This document shows, piece by piece, positions 21,798-33,408 of a stretch of DNA of 64,000 nt. The translations under genes and the position numbers were made by a program. The notes beneath the pieces were generated by a model. The model had not been told where the DNA came from. It searched no databases and saw only the letters and a list, made by a program, of their open reading frames with translations. Every line of letters starts with the position of its first letter. The stretch's first letter is position 1. Source of the stretch: Sparassis latifolia (Eukaryota; Basidiomycota; Agaricomycetes; Polyporales; Sparassidaceae); the NCBI GenBank assembly GCA_018466975.1, contig CM031556.1, positions 3,596,001 through 3,660,000 on the forward strand. The letters are read 5' to 3'.

Positions 21798-23184
21798 CTA
21801 GTTGGTTTTCGCCGGGTACATAACCTGGCTATCGCACGAGCTGGATGAGGGCGCATCTGAAAGACCACGTCAACACCACGCTTCCACCCAAATTTCAACG
21901 CAGACGAAAACACGCACCGACGGGGTCGAACTGGCCGTCGATCATCGAACCCTGGAGGTTGAAGTAGTAGCTGATCTGGTAGATCGTATTGTGGTCGTTG
22001 CACGAGAAAATAGGAGTCGCGCCGAACGCGCTCTGGAGCGCAGAGACAAGGTCCGACAGCGCGTACTCGCTATCGCCCGGCGTGATCCCTGCCTGCTCGA
22101 GCCACTCGTACGTGGGTAGCGACTATGGAGATGTGTCACAATCAGTGTCTCCAGTAAATGAAAAACTTCTGCACACCTGAAACAGGTTCACCGCAGTCTC
22201 GAAGAATGCGACAGCCTGTTGAGAGGTCAATATATGCGGTGTGTAATGAGTAACAGGTGGGCAAGACATGCCTCAGCACCGGTCGGGCTGCCAGAGGGAA
22301 GACACGAGGGGTTCAGGGTGCTGTAGCAGGTGCCATGCGTGGACCACTCATGCTGCAAATGTGCATCCTTGTCAGGACGATCGACGCGAACGTTGTATGC
22401 TTTTTTTCTCACCTCCCAGAAGGCCTCATTGGACTCGTCGTCGCTGATCCAGTACTAGATAGCATAAACACTCAGCGACCGGAGCACGTATGCGCTGCCC
22501 TGCAGTGTCTTACCGTCTGCATGAAGTCCAGCGTGGAACTGGCGCCCTGGTCCTGAAGGAGCTGTGCGGGTATTGGCGCATCGAACAAAGCGAATGGAGA
22601 CAAATGCGACATACAGAGGTTATATCACTATAGTCACGCGACGGGTCGCAGTCCTCGCTGTAGCTGCCATCGCAGCTGGGCAACACGCATCAGCCTTCGG
22701 GCCAGCCGGTCGGTCATGTCAGGGAAATCTCACTTGTTTGGCCATAGACCTGGGAAGGCAGCATACAATCAGGATTCCACTGCCACACCAATGCAAGGGA
22801 GCCATACCATGAATTGTCCAGTTAGTCGAAGGTCCAGTGGACGGGTTGGTGTCCCAGAACTACCACGACGGGAAGATGAGGTCATGACAGACGCGCCGCG
22901 GAGCAGAGGGCGACGTACCTGGACCTGAGATATCCAACCCTGCAAGTATCGGAGGAACATGAGACGATGCAATGGTTAGTGAAGTTCAGCGGGCGTACAC
23001 CAGGAGCCTCGAAGCAACAGCTGTTGGTCTCAACACTGCTATTTTGGCAGGAGGGCGTGAGGTTGGTGCCGCAGCCCGAGCTTAGGCTGGTGGTGGCGAG
23101 GGACAATGGCGCCTCGGCTTGGGCAGCAAAGGCGGTGCATGCCAGAGCAACGACAGCGAGGGGAACGTATACGTACTGGAACAT
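21798..23184 (-). CDS. Secreted ribonuclease T2
   Basis: Acid endoribonuclease cleaving single-stranded RNA through 2',3'-cyclic phosphates, secreted or vacuolar. Eleven exons from 23184 down: 22999-23184, 22919-22939, 22808-22859, 22734-22749, 22615-22675, 22514-22561, 22413-22454, 22272-22352, 22177-22215, 21918-22122, 21798-21856; 269 aa. A signal peptide (MFQYVYVPLAVVALACTAFA) is followed by Cys-rich mature protein. Both catalytic signatures are present: TIHGLWP, split between exons 3 and 4, and WEHEWSTHGTCYS. Exons 2 and 4 are only 21 and 16 nt. Intron 8 has a GC donor (GAG|GCATGT). The micro-exons are supported by conserved ISQVQFWDTNPSTGP and GLWPNNCDG. Confidence 0.92.
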
Positions 23185-24043
23185 CGTTCAATGCGATATA
23201 ACGGAAGAACAGATGAGGGGAGGGGGTAAAATGTCAAGGACGGGGCTTGCGGGATAGTCAAGACATTATATACGTTGATTAGAGGCGTGGAAGGAGTGTC
23301 GCTATCGCTGGCCAGGATACACAGCAGCTCCGCAACTTCGCTGCTCGGCCGCAGGGCTGATGTGCTCCATCGAAGCCATGCTGCCACAGCAGGTGGATTC
23401 TCCCAAAGTAAGCACACGCCCCTGGGGAGACACGCGTGTTCTATTCCTGGCACCTCGCTGCCAGGGCAGAGGTGATATCAACGCACCGCAGCTTCGCCTG
23501 CAAATCCTCCGCGCATGCATTTCTTCAAAGAGACGTCTAGATCTTCCATCGCGCCCGTCACGCACAGAGCCTGGGTGCATCGGCTCCGTGCTGCATGGAA
23601 GTGGGCCCTGCACGAACGTTGCTGGGGGACGTGCGCAGAGCACACATATGGAAGTGGCTACGTGCAACATGGGATTCCCGCGAGAAGTTGCGTGAGAGGC
23701 ACGTTTGACGCCAACATACCATGTCGTCGCCTGCCTTTTCGGGCAGCATCAGCCAGCAACGCGCCACCATCGTCGAGACGCGCCACATGCAGGAAAATCC
23801 TCCTTGATGATGATATCACGGCTGGCCATACGGTCCCCATCTATCGTCGCATACGTCTTATCAGTCTGTTACGCCTGCCCGCCGTGGCGGTGTTGCGCTG
23901 ACTCTGATTGCTTGAATCACTGGCCTGACAATCGCAAGTAATTCAAAAATCCAGGGATATCATCCAGACGTCCGAGCACACCACCACGACTAGATCAGTA
24001 ATTGTAGATATACGCACGAGCACAGCATCTCCTCTGCCATCCG
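23185..24043. other. Intergenic, RNase T2 5' side to MSC7 3' side
   Basis: About 860 bp. Holds the RNase T2 promoter and the aldehyde dehydrogenase 3' UTR. Overlapping ORFs on both strands show no domains. Confidence 0.45.
23265..23272 (-). promoter_or_regulatory. TATA-like box for RNase T2
   Basis: Minus-strand TATATAAT about 80 bp upstream of the start codon at 23184. Suits a core promoter; inference. Confidence 0.45.
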
Positions 24044-26537
24044 TCATCCCGACACCTTGAACAACTGCACCAGCGATCGTATGCGCGTCCGCCATCCTTC
24101 GGCATACAGGAACCCGATCAGCCCACTGACGAACTCCCTGTATATCCAAGAGGACGTCTATCAAAACAGATCCAGCTACGAGCAAGGAACCCGTGGCGCA
24201 CCAGCTCTGCACGTTCGACCGCACGGGGTAGTCTAGCGGCTTCGGGATGGATGTCTGCACCAGCCACCCGAACCTGTCCCAGACGATCGCCTTCGCGTTA
24301 CACAGCGAACGTAGACCTTCCGGTCCAGCTTCCCAGGGGGCCAGTTCAGCATATATGTGCACTAACTCGCAGGAGGGGATGCTCACCGAATCTCCCGTAT
24401 CCGCTATGCCCAATGCCCCCGAACGGTAAATCCTGGCTGCATCGAAGATCAACATATGGCCTGCACAATCAGACTTCATGAACCTACTTCATCTAGACGC
24501 GGCGTCAGCGTATTTCACACCACAAATGAATTGACAGCACTCACATAAAACACGGCAAAGTCGTTGATGGACACCATCCCGCACCGCAGCCGTTTTGCGG
24601 CTTTGATACACTCCTCCCTGTTCGGACCAAATACAGCCGCGCCGAGTCCGTACCGCGTTCCGTTTGCGAGTTCGACTGCCTCGTCGACCGTCTCGTACTT
24701 CATGATCAACCCGATGGGCGCGAACACTGCCAAGACGCGTCAGTTCAGCACCTCTCGCTTAGCAGCGCACAGGAACCCCCTCAAGAAGCGAGACGATACT
24801 CACTTTCGCGCTGTGCAATCTCCGACTGCGGATCGACGTCACCGACAACGGTAGGGCTGAAGTAGGAGCCGTCTTTCATATACGGGTGGTCGAACGCCGT
24901 CCCGCCAACCTCGACGCGCGCACCACCGTCCCGCGCTGCGGCCACGACGCGCTCGAGGTCTACAAGCCGGTCCGCATTAATCATCGAGCCGACGTCAACG
25001 GCGGGAACAAACCCATCGTTGGGGTTCGAGAGTGCCGAGCCTTGGCGCAGCTCCTTCGTACGTTCGAGGAACATCGCGTAGACCTCTTCGTACTGTGAGG
25101 AGTGCACCAGAATACGCTCAATTCCGATGCAGTTCTGGCCCGCGTTTTGGCTGCAGATGAGTGGTGCATGAGGTGGGAGCGCTGGTGCGGGATATGAAGA
25201 AAGTGACATACAATACTCCGCGCATCCAGATGCTCCCGTATCTGCTCAGGTCAGTGTTGGGTAGGATGATGGTTGGGTCTTTCCCGCCGAGCTCGAGCGT
25301 TACCGGGGTTAGATTTTCTGCCGCTGCAGCCACGACCTACGGAACGCATTCATTCACCACAGCAATAACTTCCAGAGGAATCATTACCTTCCGACCGACT
25401 TCCTCAGAACCAATGAAGGTAATGTGTTTGATCTCAGGAGACTTGGTCACAGCCTCGGCATCCTCTGGATAACAGCAAACGAGCTGTATTCGCTATCACT
25501 TACGCAGTCAAGCGGAAAAGTAGGACATGAACCAACCTGTACAAGGTCTGAGTTGTGTCCACACGCGCGGAGACATTCCTTGATGACAAGCACGAAAAAC
25601 TCGGAAGACCAGATGACATGTTCGGAGCATTTGAGCACGATGGCGTTGCCGGAGAAAAGAGCAGCGAGGATGGGTGACCACGCGTTATGAAGTGCTATCG
25701 ACGTACGACGAGACATCAAATTTAGTTGTAATTCGGAAAACAATTCAGGGTGAACGGGAACGAACGGTAGTTCCATGATACGAGCGCAGCGACGACACCC
25801 AGCGGCTCCCAGTGTACTTGGGATGTCTTGTACGACATCATGAGACTGCTCCTGCGCGTTTCTGGCCTTAAGACCTTCTCTCCATGGTTAATAAGCCACT
25901 CCATTTTAGCGCACGTAGTCATAATCTCGCCAAGTGCAGCATCGAGCACTATGGGTCGTCAGACACCACGATGGCTGCAGACAGACGCAAGAACTTACGT
26001 GTCTTGCCCGTATCCCGGCACGCGACACGTGCACAGACCTCTTGGTTGTCCACGAGCCACTTCTTGAGACTGCGCACGACGCGCCGGCGGTCCCTGAACG
26101 CGGTATTTCGCCACGTCCGCTGCGCCTCCGCCGCGCGCCGGATCTTCTCCCCGATCTCGACACTGCTGTCCGCGACGAAGGTGCCGATGTGGTACCCAGT
26201 GGAAGGGTCGAAGCTAGTGATGTAACGTCGGCCTGGGACAGCGTAGGGGGGCATGAGTTCCTCATGGCGCAGGTGAGCCTCGAGGTCGGGGCGCACGACG
26301 CTGAGGCCTTGAAAGTTCGGGCCTATTTGCTGCGGTAGACCATTTCAAAACTTGCAGCGAGGTCAATGTGAGGTGCATAGATGAGATACGTACGTCGGGG
26401 GAGCGAACGAAGAAGGGGACGGCGCGGTTGTGGATGGTCTGGAAACGCCAGACGACGAGGTATATCCCGAGGGCGAAGGTGATGGTGACGAGGTAGAGGA
26501 CGTCCATGCCGCCCTCGTCGTCGTGGTCGTAGCCCAT
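24044..26537 (-). CDS. MSC7: MSC7-type membrane-anchored aldehyde dehydrogenase
   Basis: NAD(P)-dependent aldehyde oxidation; yeast Msc7 is an ER protein named for a meiotic sister-chromatid recombination phenotype. Twelve exons from 26537 down: 26394-26537, 25999-26329, 25766-25948, 25537-25694, 25388-25483, 25212-25336, 24804-25150, 24545-24726, 24488-24492, 24387-24436, 24202-24328, 24044-24137; 613 aa. One N-terminal membrane segment (VLYLVTITFALGIYLVVW). Active-site Glu is about residue 319 (TLELGGKDP) and Cys about 353 (QNAGQNCIGIE). Near the C-terminus, DLPFGGIGHSGYGRF is conserved. Exon 9 is only 5 nt (ATGAA) yet is required to link INDFAVFY to MNQDLPFGG in frame. Divergent from the RING gene with a 236-bp shared promoter. 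Confidence 0.93.
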
Positions 26538-26773
26538 GTCGTTAGTCGTGTGCGGCCGTCAGCCGGGAACTCTGCAGCAGTGAAGCAGAAATAATGGCGA
26601 GTTGAACATGCCTCACCTACGTGGTCGCGTTGTTGGCGCGTATTTGCGTTGTGGCTGGAACAAGTGCACTTGGCATCTGGGCTTACATCATCAACGTCAT
26701 CTTGTCTGTCTGCTACTGACCACCACCTGAACACCAGAGCTCATCGCTCAACACACGCTCGACGACGCCAGCC
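26538..26773. promoter_or_regulatory. Shared divergent promoter, MSC7 / RING-H2 gene
   Basis: The 236 bp between two opposed start codons must carry both promoters. No clear TATA motif seen. Confidence 0.5.
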
Positions 26774-28521
26774 ATGTCGACAAGAGAGCCAATGTGGTAT
26801 TGCCACGAGGTGCGCCACCGTTGTACCCGTCGTCCCCGTCGCCACAGACATCGCTGACAACCCCAGTGCCACGCCGAGATGCGTCCGCTCATGGTCAGTC
26901 TCCCTCATCCTCCCATCCCTCAGCCACAGTGACCGTTCCGCAGGTCCCAGATCCCCATTGTGCATCCTGCAATGGGACTTTTGTTGAGAAGGTGCGTCCG
27001 CCGCACGCCAATCCTAGCACCGCCCTTTGTCTGAACCCACCGCAGATGGACAACCCCACCGACGACCCGCGCGAGTTCCAGCATGTGCACGAGGACGATG
27101 AGGATGGAGCGCTCCCTGGGGACATGGATGATTTCCTAGGTTGGTCCTCTCCATTCCCCAGCGTGTTCATCGGACCTACCCTCACCGCTCTAGCAGCCGG
27201 CCTCAGCACCCTGCTGAACACCCGCTCGCCCGGCCCAGGCCCCGGGGCAGGTCCTATACCATCTTCACCCGGCCAGCAATCCAGTCGATCTGACCGCAGG
27301 GGCTCGGTTTGTCACGCGTATTCTGCGCTGTTGCCCCCAACTGAACTCTTGTTCGTCTGTAGGGCTTCACGATCCGAATACAGAATGGTGGCCCCCCTGG
27401 CATGCGGACAGTTATCATAGGTGGATCCCCGCGCCAGTCCGGCACGGACCAGATCCCCTCCATGACTGAGTAAGAGTACTCCCTGGATGCGGTGCGTGTC
27501 CACTGATCTGAATGGTAGGTATAATACTAGGAATCGCGACACGATAACGGGCCCCCTTATGGCGCAATATCTGCTTGCGATGTTGTCACAGCGAACCATG
27601 GGCGACGGAGGTACAAACCTATTCCAAGATTTCTTAGGTGTGTTCGGCGCTGGAGGTGAAGGAGGTGGGAGTGGGAGATTGGGCGATTATGTATTTAATC
27701 AAGAAGGTAATCCATCCACGCGAAAGTAGTCAATCCATGCTACGCATTGCTGAATTTTTATCAAGCGTTGGACCAGATTATTACCCAAATCATGGAAAAC
27801 TCGAACGCGAGCGCGCCTGTGCCCGCCACAGAGGACGTGATGGAGAAGCTTCCGCGGGAAGTTTTGGAAGAGGGCTGTACGTCGACTTCTGTTCACTGCC
27901 ACTCGTTGCGTCATGATTCTCACGGACGCTCTCGATATAGCACCACTACTCGAGAAGGACTGCGCCGTCTGCAAGGAGCAGTTCAAACTCAACACCGAAG
28001 ATCCCGACGAGCAGGTCGTTGTCATACTCCCCTGCAATCATCCCTATCACGAGCCGTGCATCATCCCGTGGCTGAAGTCCAGCGCGACATGTCCCGTCTG
28101 CAGGTACGTTTGCATGTATATCTCGATGTTAGCAGTCTCACCCATACTACCATCCCTTTGCAGATTCCAGCTCGTCCCTCAACCCGAACACCACGCACCT
28201 GGCCCCGGACCCCCTCGTGGTTCAGGCTCAGGTTCGGGCGGGCCTTCGACTGGGACAAGTCCTCCGCGCGGAGGCTCAATTCCCTCAACGTCCGGCGGGT
28301 CCGGGTCGCAGCCACACACCGGCGCCGGCGCCGGGCTGTTCAACTTGTTCCACTTTGGCGGGGGACACAGCGGCCAACAGCCTGGCAGCACTACCACCAA
28401 CCGCCGCCCGGCCAATAACACCGGAAACGCCAGTGTGCCCCCTCCCGCTCGCAACACCACCCAGCATCCGCATGAGTTCCCTGGTGGCTGGGATTGGAGC
28501 TGGGGCGACCAGGTGGACTGA
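26774..28521 (+). CDS. RING-H2 E3 ubiquitin ligase, RNF115/RNF126 type
   Basis: Predicted E3 ligase passing ubiquitin from E2 to substrate. Nine exons: 26774-26809, 26867-26893, 26944-26991, 27046-27306, 27363-27469, 27519-27706, 27766-27876, 27941-28103, 28164-28521; 432 aa. An N-terminal zinc ribbon (MWYCHECHAE then HCASCNGTFVEK, two CxxC pairs) is spread over three small exons. A Gly/Pro-rich middle leads to the helix ALDQIITQIMENS. The RING-H2 domain CAVCKEQF..LPCNHPYHEPCIIPWLKSSATCPVCR has all eight ligands. The tail is Gly/Ser/Pro-rich and ends in a short Trp-rich stretch. Domain order matches the RNF115/126 (BCA2) group. Confidence 0.9.
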
Positions 28522-28885
28522 TGTCGTCGTCAGTAAATATGGGATGGTTGGACGTCGTCGTCTGCGTGGCTATCTTCACACATTCTACTAGATGTATCGC
28601 TTTCTGTATGTGTACGCCCCACACTGTAGTGTATTCCCTGATTCTGTAGCACCAAACGGATGCGGTGATAATACAAAGGATGTGAGCAAGGTCCGCATTG
28701 TCCTACTTACTTCCAGAGAAAAGGAGCAACTACGACGCAGGAGTATATGCGAATTAAAATAAGGAGGCGCACAGGGGTAAACGCATCACTAAGCAGCACA
28801 TACAATAGCGTCCGACACCACAGCGTTCTTGCGCAACTCCAAGATCGACTATAGAGCCAGCCGTGCAAGCCGTGCGCAGGCAGCG
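28522..28885. other. Convergent 3' region, RING gene and PacC
   Basis: The 364 bp between facing stop codons, presumably both 3' UTRs. No exon seen. Confidence 0.45.
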
Positions 28886-31669
28886 CTATGCGACCGCCAT
28901 GTCGACATCCCGCACCTCCTCGAGCACTTTCGGGCGCACCTTGGGCGTCCCGAACTTGCGCTGGTATTCGACGTTGATCGACACGAGCAGGTCGCGCAGC
29001 AGCCGCGCGTGTGCCTCGCGCTGCGTGGGTGAAATGCTGCGGCTGTCGCGAGCGAGCTCGATGCGCCCAACCGCGCGCGAGAGCTGTTCCGATGCGGGCT
29101 GCGCGCCCGACGTGATCGCACGTATGCCTGGCAGGATCGGCGGGGCGCGTGTGGGCGACGGCGAGCGCAGCGGGGTCGAACATGAACTCGCGCTCGAGCT
29201 GGGCGTGGGCGTCGCGGAGTCGTCGCGAGAGCGCGCGTGCGAGACAGGATGGTGCGGGGTCGGGGAGAGCGTGGATGCACGAGAGGGGATGGACGGGGAG
29301 GAGAGCGGCGGCGATGGGGAGCGGTACCGCAAGCTGAGCGGCGGCAGCTTGTATCGGACGTCACCAGAGGTGATGAACGGGTAGAGCGGGCAGTCCGTGC
29401 GTGATGTCGAGGAGGAAGACGCTGACGTGGATGGGCGCGAGGACGTGGACGATGAGGAAGATCGGCGGAGCGCGAGCGAGGCGGGCGAAGAGAGGGAAGA
29501 CACCGCTTCTGCGGTGAGCTTTGCGGGCGGGCCTCTGTGCACGCTTCCTGTGCATAGCTTGGGCTCGACAGGTTCTGGTCGACTGGCAACGACACTGCCT
29601 GGCACGCTCCTCAGTGGGAGCACTGTGCGCATGCTCTTCCCCACGTAGTCCACCGGCCCGAGTTGCACTACGGGGGGTGATGGGCGGTTGGGACGCAGGT
29701 AGTCGAACATCGCAGCGGTCTCGGGAGCGATAGAGAACATCGGAAGACTCAAGTGTGCATTCGGGGGCGTCGCGTTCGGGGGAGTGGACGTCGACGAATG
29801 TGATGAGAGCGGCGACGCCCCGGGATGTACTCCACCCTCAAGCGGCGGCGTTATGTAGTGCGCATATGCATTCGGGTGGGGAACCGCCTGAGGTTCGATG
29901 GGAGCACTGTATGCGGCGGAAGTACCGACGTAACAATCGTCCGACCCAGATGACATGCGCTGTCCGCGTATTCTCGGGCCCGAAGGCTGTATAGCAGGAT
30001 ATAGAGAGGAATCCTGGGCATTCGGATACGTCTCGTATTGCACGGACTGCACGGACTGGTGGGACGCCCTACTAGGGTACGCAGGCGGAAGATTTTGTGC
30101 TGAGAAGTCCACAGAGTAGTATCCAGACTCGCCGTGATACTCGGCACCAGACCCCGGACCGGGTGCAGCAGGAATGCCAGGCATACCAGCAAGACCCATT
30201 TGGCTGAGGCTCGCTGCATCGAAGTATGACTGAGCGGTCGAAGAGACGCCTGAGGATCCCGTAGCATGTGACAACGATGGCAATGGTGCGTGTTGCTGCT
30301 GCGACAATGGATGCTGCACGGTTTGCTGCCGCTGCGCGCTGCCGCCGTTGGCAACGTCCCGCCCAAGAGTGATTAGAAAGTCGTTGACAGCGGCGAGTTC
30401 TTCAGGGCTACGGATATCGAAGGAGACAGAACGGGGATTAAACATGGAACTGCCGGGCGGCAGGGAGCCGCTGTGAGAACCCTGAGCGTTCGCGCTCACG
30501 GCATGCTGGTATGCGAGCGTATTCAGACGGTCTGCCATACCTAAATCAAATCGTGACAGAGAATGAGGTCAGCACGGACTAGCCGGATAAACTTGCCGAT
30601 AACATACGAGGGTCGTAGGCTGGATTGACACGGCGCTTCTTAACGTCCGTGAAGAAGTCATCCATATAGTCGCCGTGGCTTCGTTTCGCACCACCGCTGG
30701 CTCGGGCTGTGGTGCCATCAGTTGCGAGGACTTCCCACGTTGGGAGCGTGTTCGGCATGTGATAGAGGTGGCGTTTGGAGTCTGGGGATTCGGTCTGGCG
30801 GTAGTGAACTGCAGCATGCTCAATTTCTGGAGAGGGCGTGGGCAACACAGCGAAGTCTGAATAAGGATCAGTGGGAGAGGACGATTGAGCAGTCACGTTC
30901 TCACCAGAAGAACGCTCGGAAACGGATACGGAACCGGACTTGGCTCGCGCGACAGGAGCATTGTCTGATCCGCGTGAGTTTGCCGGGGAAGGAACCGCTT
31001 TAGGTTTCTCCTCGGAAGGCTCACCGAGGACGCGAGACGAATACGTGTTGTCGACAACAGTGATCGCTTTGGAGTGCTTGTGCTGGGCGTGATGCTCCTC
31101 GGTGTGGATCTTCTCGTGTTTCTTGAGGTCCTGAGGACGTTTGAAGGGTTTCTTGCAAATTGTGCACACATGAGGTTTCAGAGGTGTATGTACTGTTCCA
31201 AAGTGAAATCACATCCAGAGAAACAAGAAATGCACGAACCTCGCAGATGACTGGTAATGTGATCACGCTTTGCACAGGTGGTGCCGCACTCCTTCCACTT
31301 GCAAGTCAGACAGAGATTGCCGGTGCTTTTGCGACCGATATGGTCGTTGCACAAATGGTTGTACAAAGCCTCGGGATCAGAAAAAATACGGTCGCATTCG
31401 ATCCACTGACACGGATAGGACGAGGGTTCCTCTGGCTGGGGTTGAGCCTCGGGAGATAATGCGGGGGGATCGTCAGAGGACTCTGGGTTGGGATCAGACG
31501 CGGGGAGGGATAAGGGGACGTCGGGCGGTAGGGGCTCGGGCATGGACGGAAAGAAATAGGAATTGTCGTCGAGAGACAAGTCGTAGGGGTAGAGGTTGCG
31601 GTAGAGGGTGGACTCGAGGGTGGTGAGCGGGACAAGAGAGGGGGGATGGTCGTCGTGTGGAGGAGACAT
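28886..31669 (-). CDS. pacC: PacC/Rim101 pH-response zinc-finger transcription factor
   Basis: Ambient-pH regulator that is activated by proteolysis in alkaline medium. Exons 31240-31669, 30608-31192 and 28886-30540 give 889 aa. Three C2H2 fingers occupy about residues 86-175: [19 protein letters not shown], then [19 protein letters not shown], then [21 protein letters not shown], the PacC arrangement with a split intron between fingers 2 and 3. A nuclear-signal-like stretch (DVKKRRVNP) precedes a long low-complexity Ser/Pro region. The C-terminus has a helix ([19 protein letters not shown]) and [15 protein letters not shown]. Start chosen as the only ATG before the fingers in this frame. Confidence 0.93.
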
Positions 31670-33408
31670 GGTGGAGGGGGGAGAAGGCTTATATTCCGCC
31701 TGCTATCCAGCTCGGTCAGATCTCTTGGCGCACTGCCAAGCCTTCCCTTGGCGGTCTCTTGGCAGAATTCCACCGTCTCTCCTCTTAAATCCTGCAGCGG
31801 TCTACCCCGCCTTTTTTTCTCACGGTCACTCCCTCACCCAGGCACTACCCAGACCCATGCCGTCCCCTTCCCGCTACCTTCCGTCTTCCCCTCAAGGCGT
31901 CCGCTAAGCCTTGTGCTCAAGACCCACACATTTTGCCAAGGCTGCCAAGCTGTTGTCCATGACGTGTCCGAACAGCTCGGAAAGCATACCACCCCGATCA
32001 ACGCTCTCGCTGCATGGCCGGTGCACGGTAGCAGAATTCGGCGGCCCTCACTAGATGAGTAGCACCGAGCATCGTGAGCCCATCGATCCAACGGAAATGA
32101 GGAGCAGAAGAATCTGGGCGACGGGTGTACTCGGAAATCGTTTACATGCAATGCTGACTGGAACGGATGACCCCTTGGGAACTCCTTGTGCCGTCGTTCA
32201 ACATTACTTTCTGCGTGCGTCGGCGGTCCCAATAACAACTCCATGCGTACAGAACGCCATGAACGTCGCCGAAAAACGGGAGTCAGCGAGCTACTCTTGA
32301 TTAGTAGGTCTGAATCTAGCTCGGAAATTCAGGCGCTTTGACAGGATTGGCCAAAGACACCCGCCTTCTTGCCTTGGCAATCTATGCGATTATCTCTGAG
32401 CCGCCGGAGTGCACTTCGGGGCAGAAGAGAAAGTGGTGGAAAAGCTGCGCAACGCTAACCATTGGATCACCGTTCCGGCTTTCAACTTGAATCTGCCAAG
32501 GAACCATACACAGCGTCAGTCAGCTTCTTTCCGATGTGGTCGTCGATGTATTGCAGCATTCTCGACGTCCAGCCATACCTTCAGACTGCAACCGATGATG
32601 ACAAAGTGAGTCTCGGTATGTGATTCTGTAAGCCTTACTGTAGGGTCGTCCGGCGCCCGCCCGCTCGTCTGTTCTAATATTGGCTGGAACCCCTGGCGAT
32701 CACTCCGTAACATCTCAAGTCGACACATACAAGATGACTCAATGCAACAAAAGTGTTGATGACACATCGTCCATGGGAAGGTCCCAGCATGAGTGCATGG
32801 ATACTAGAGTACATTGGTCCACCACACAATTAAGCCGGCATCGAAGAGACGACGCTCGCAGCCCACGACGAAGCACGTGTCAATGACTTCGCGCCCATGG
32901 ACGACCAAACGGTCCGTTGAGCCATGCACCTCCGGGCTCGTCACCAATTCGCAGAAGCACAGACAGAACTCACCGGACCCCGGGTTTATGCCCGCGTTCT
33001 CCCGACTCGGCATCAGCATTGTGTGCCAAGATTTCGAGGGAGACTGTATTCGACGCCTCCCGTCGGCATGCAGAAGCGCGATAAGGTTAGGTTGCGAGTG
33101 TATGCACTGATAAGGGCAAGGACGAATGTCTATACCATTGGCAACGCTTAATGCTGCCCAGACGCGAGGCTGGGTGGTATATGGCATGCATGCAAGCTTC
33201 AAATTCAAATTGACAAACGGACTCTTGGACATGCGATTGAAACGTAATACTATGCAGCAATAGCTTGTCGCGAAAACCTGGGCAGGAAGCAAAGAAGCAG
33301 GTCAGGATTATCAGATAAGCAGGAAGTTCGAGTGACATACGAAATCAATCAGATATTTCCCATGGTTCCGAACTTCTCTAAGTAGTGGCCAGTGGCTGAG
33401 CGAACGAG
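31670..33408. other. 1.7-kb intergenic region upstream of pacC
   Basis: Presumably the pacC promoter and the F-box gene's 3' side. A 162-codon minus ORF at 32804-33292 has a Cys/Val-rich end but no domain, partner exon or conserved pattern, so it is not called. No repeats seen. Confidence 0.4.

Noticed and set aside
32804..33292. 162-codon ORF on the minus strand
   Set aside because: No domain, no partner exons, no splice pattern. Length alone is not enough in GC-balanced intergenic DNA.
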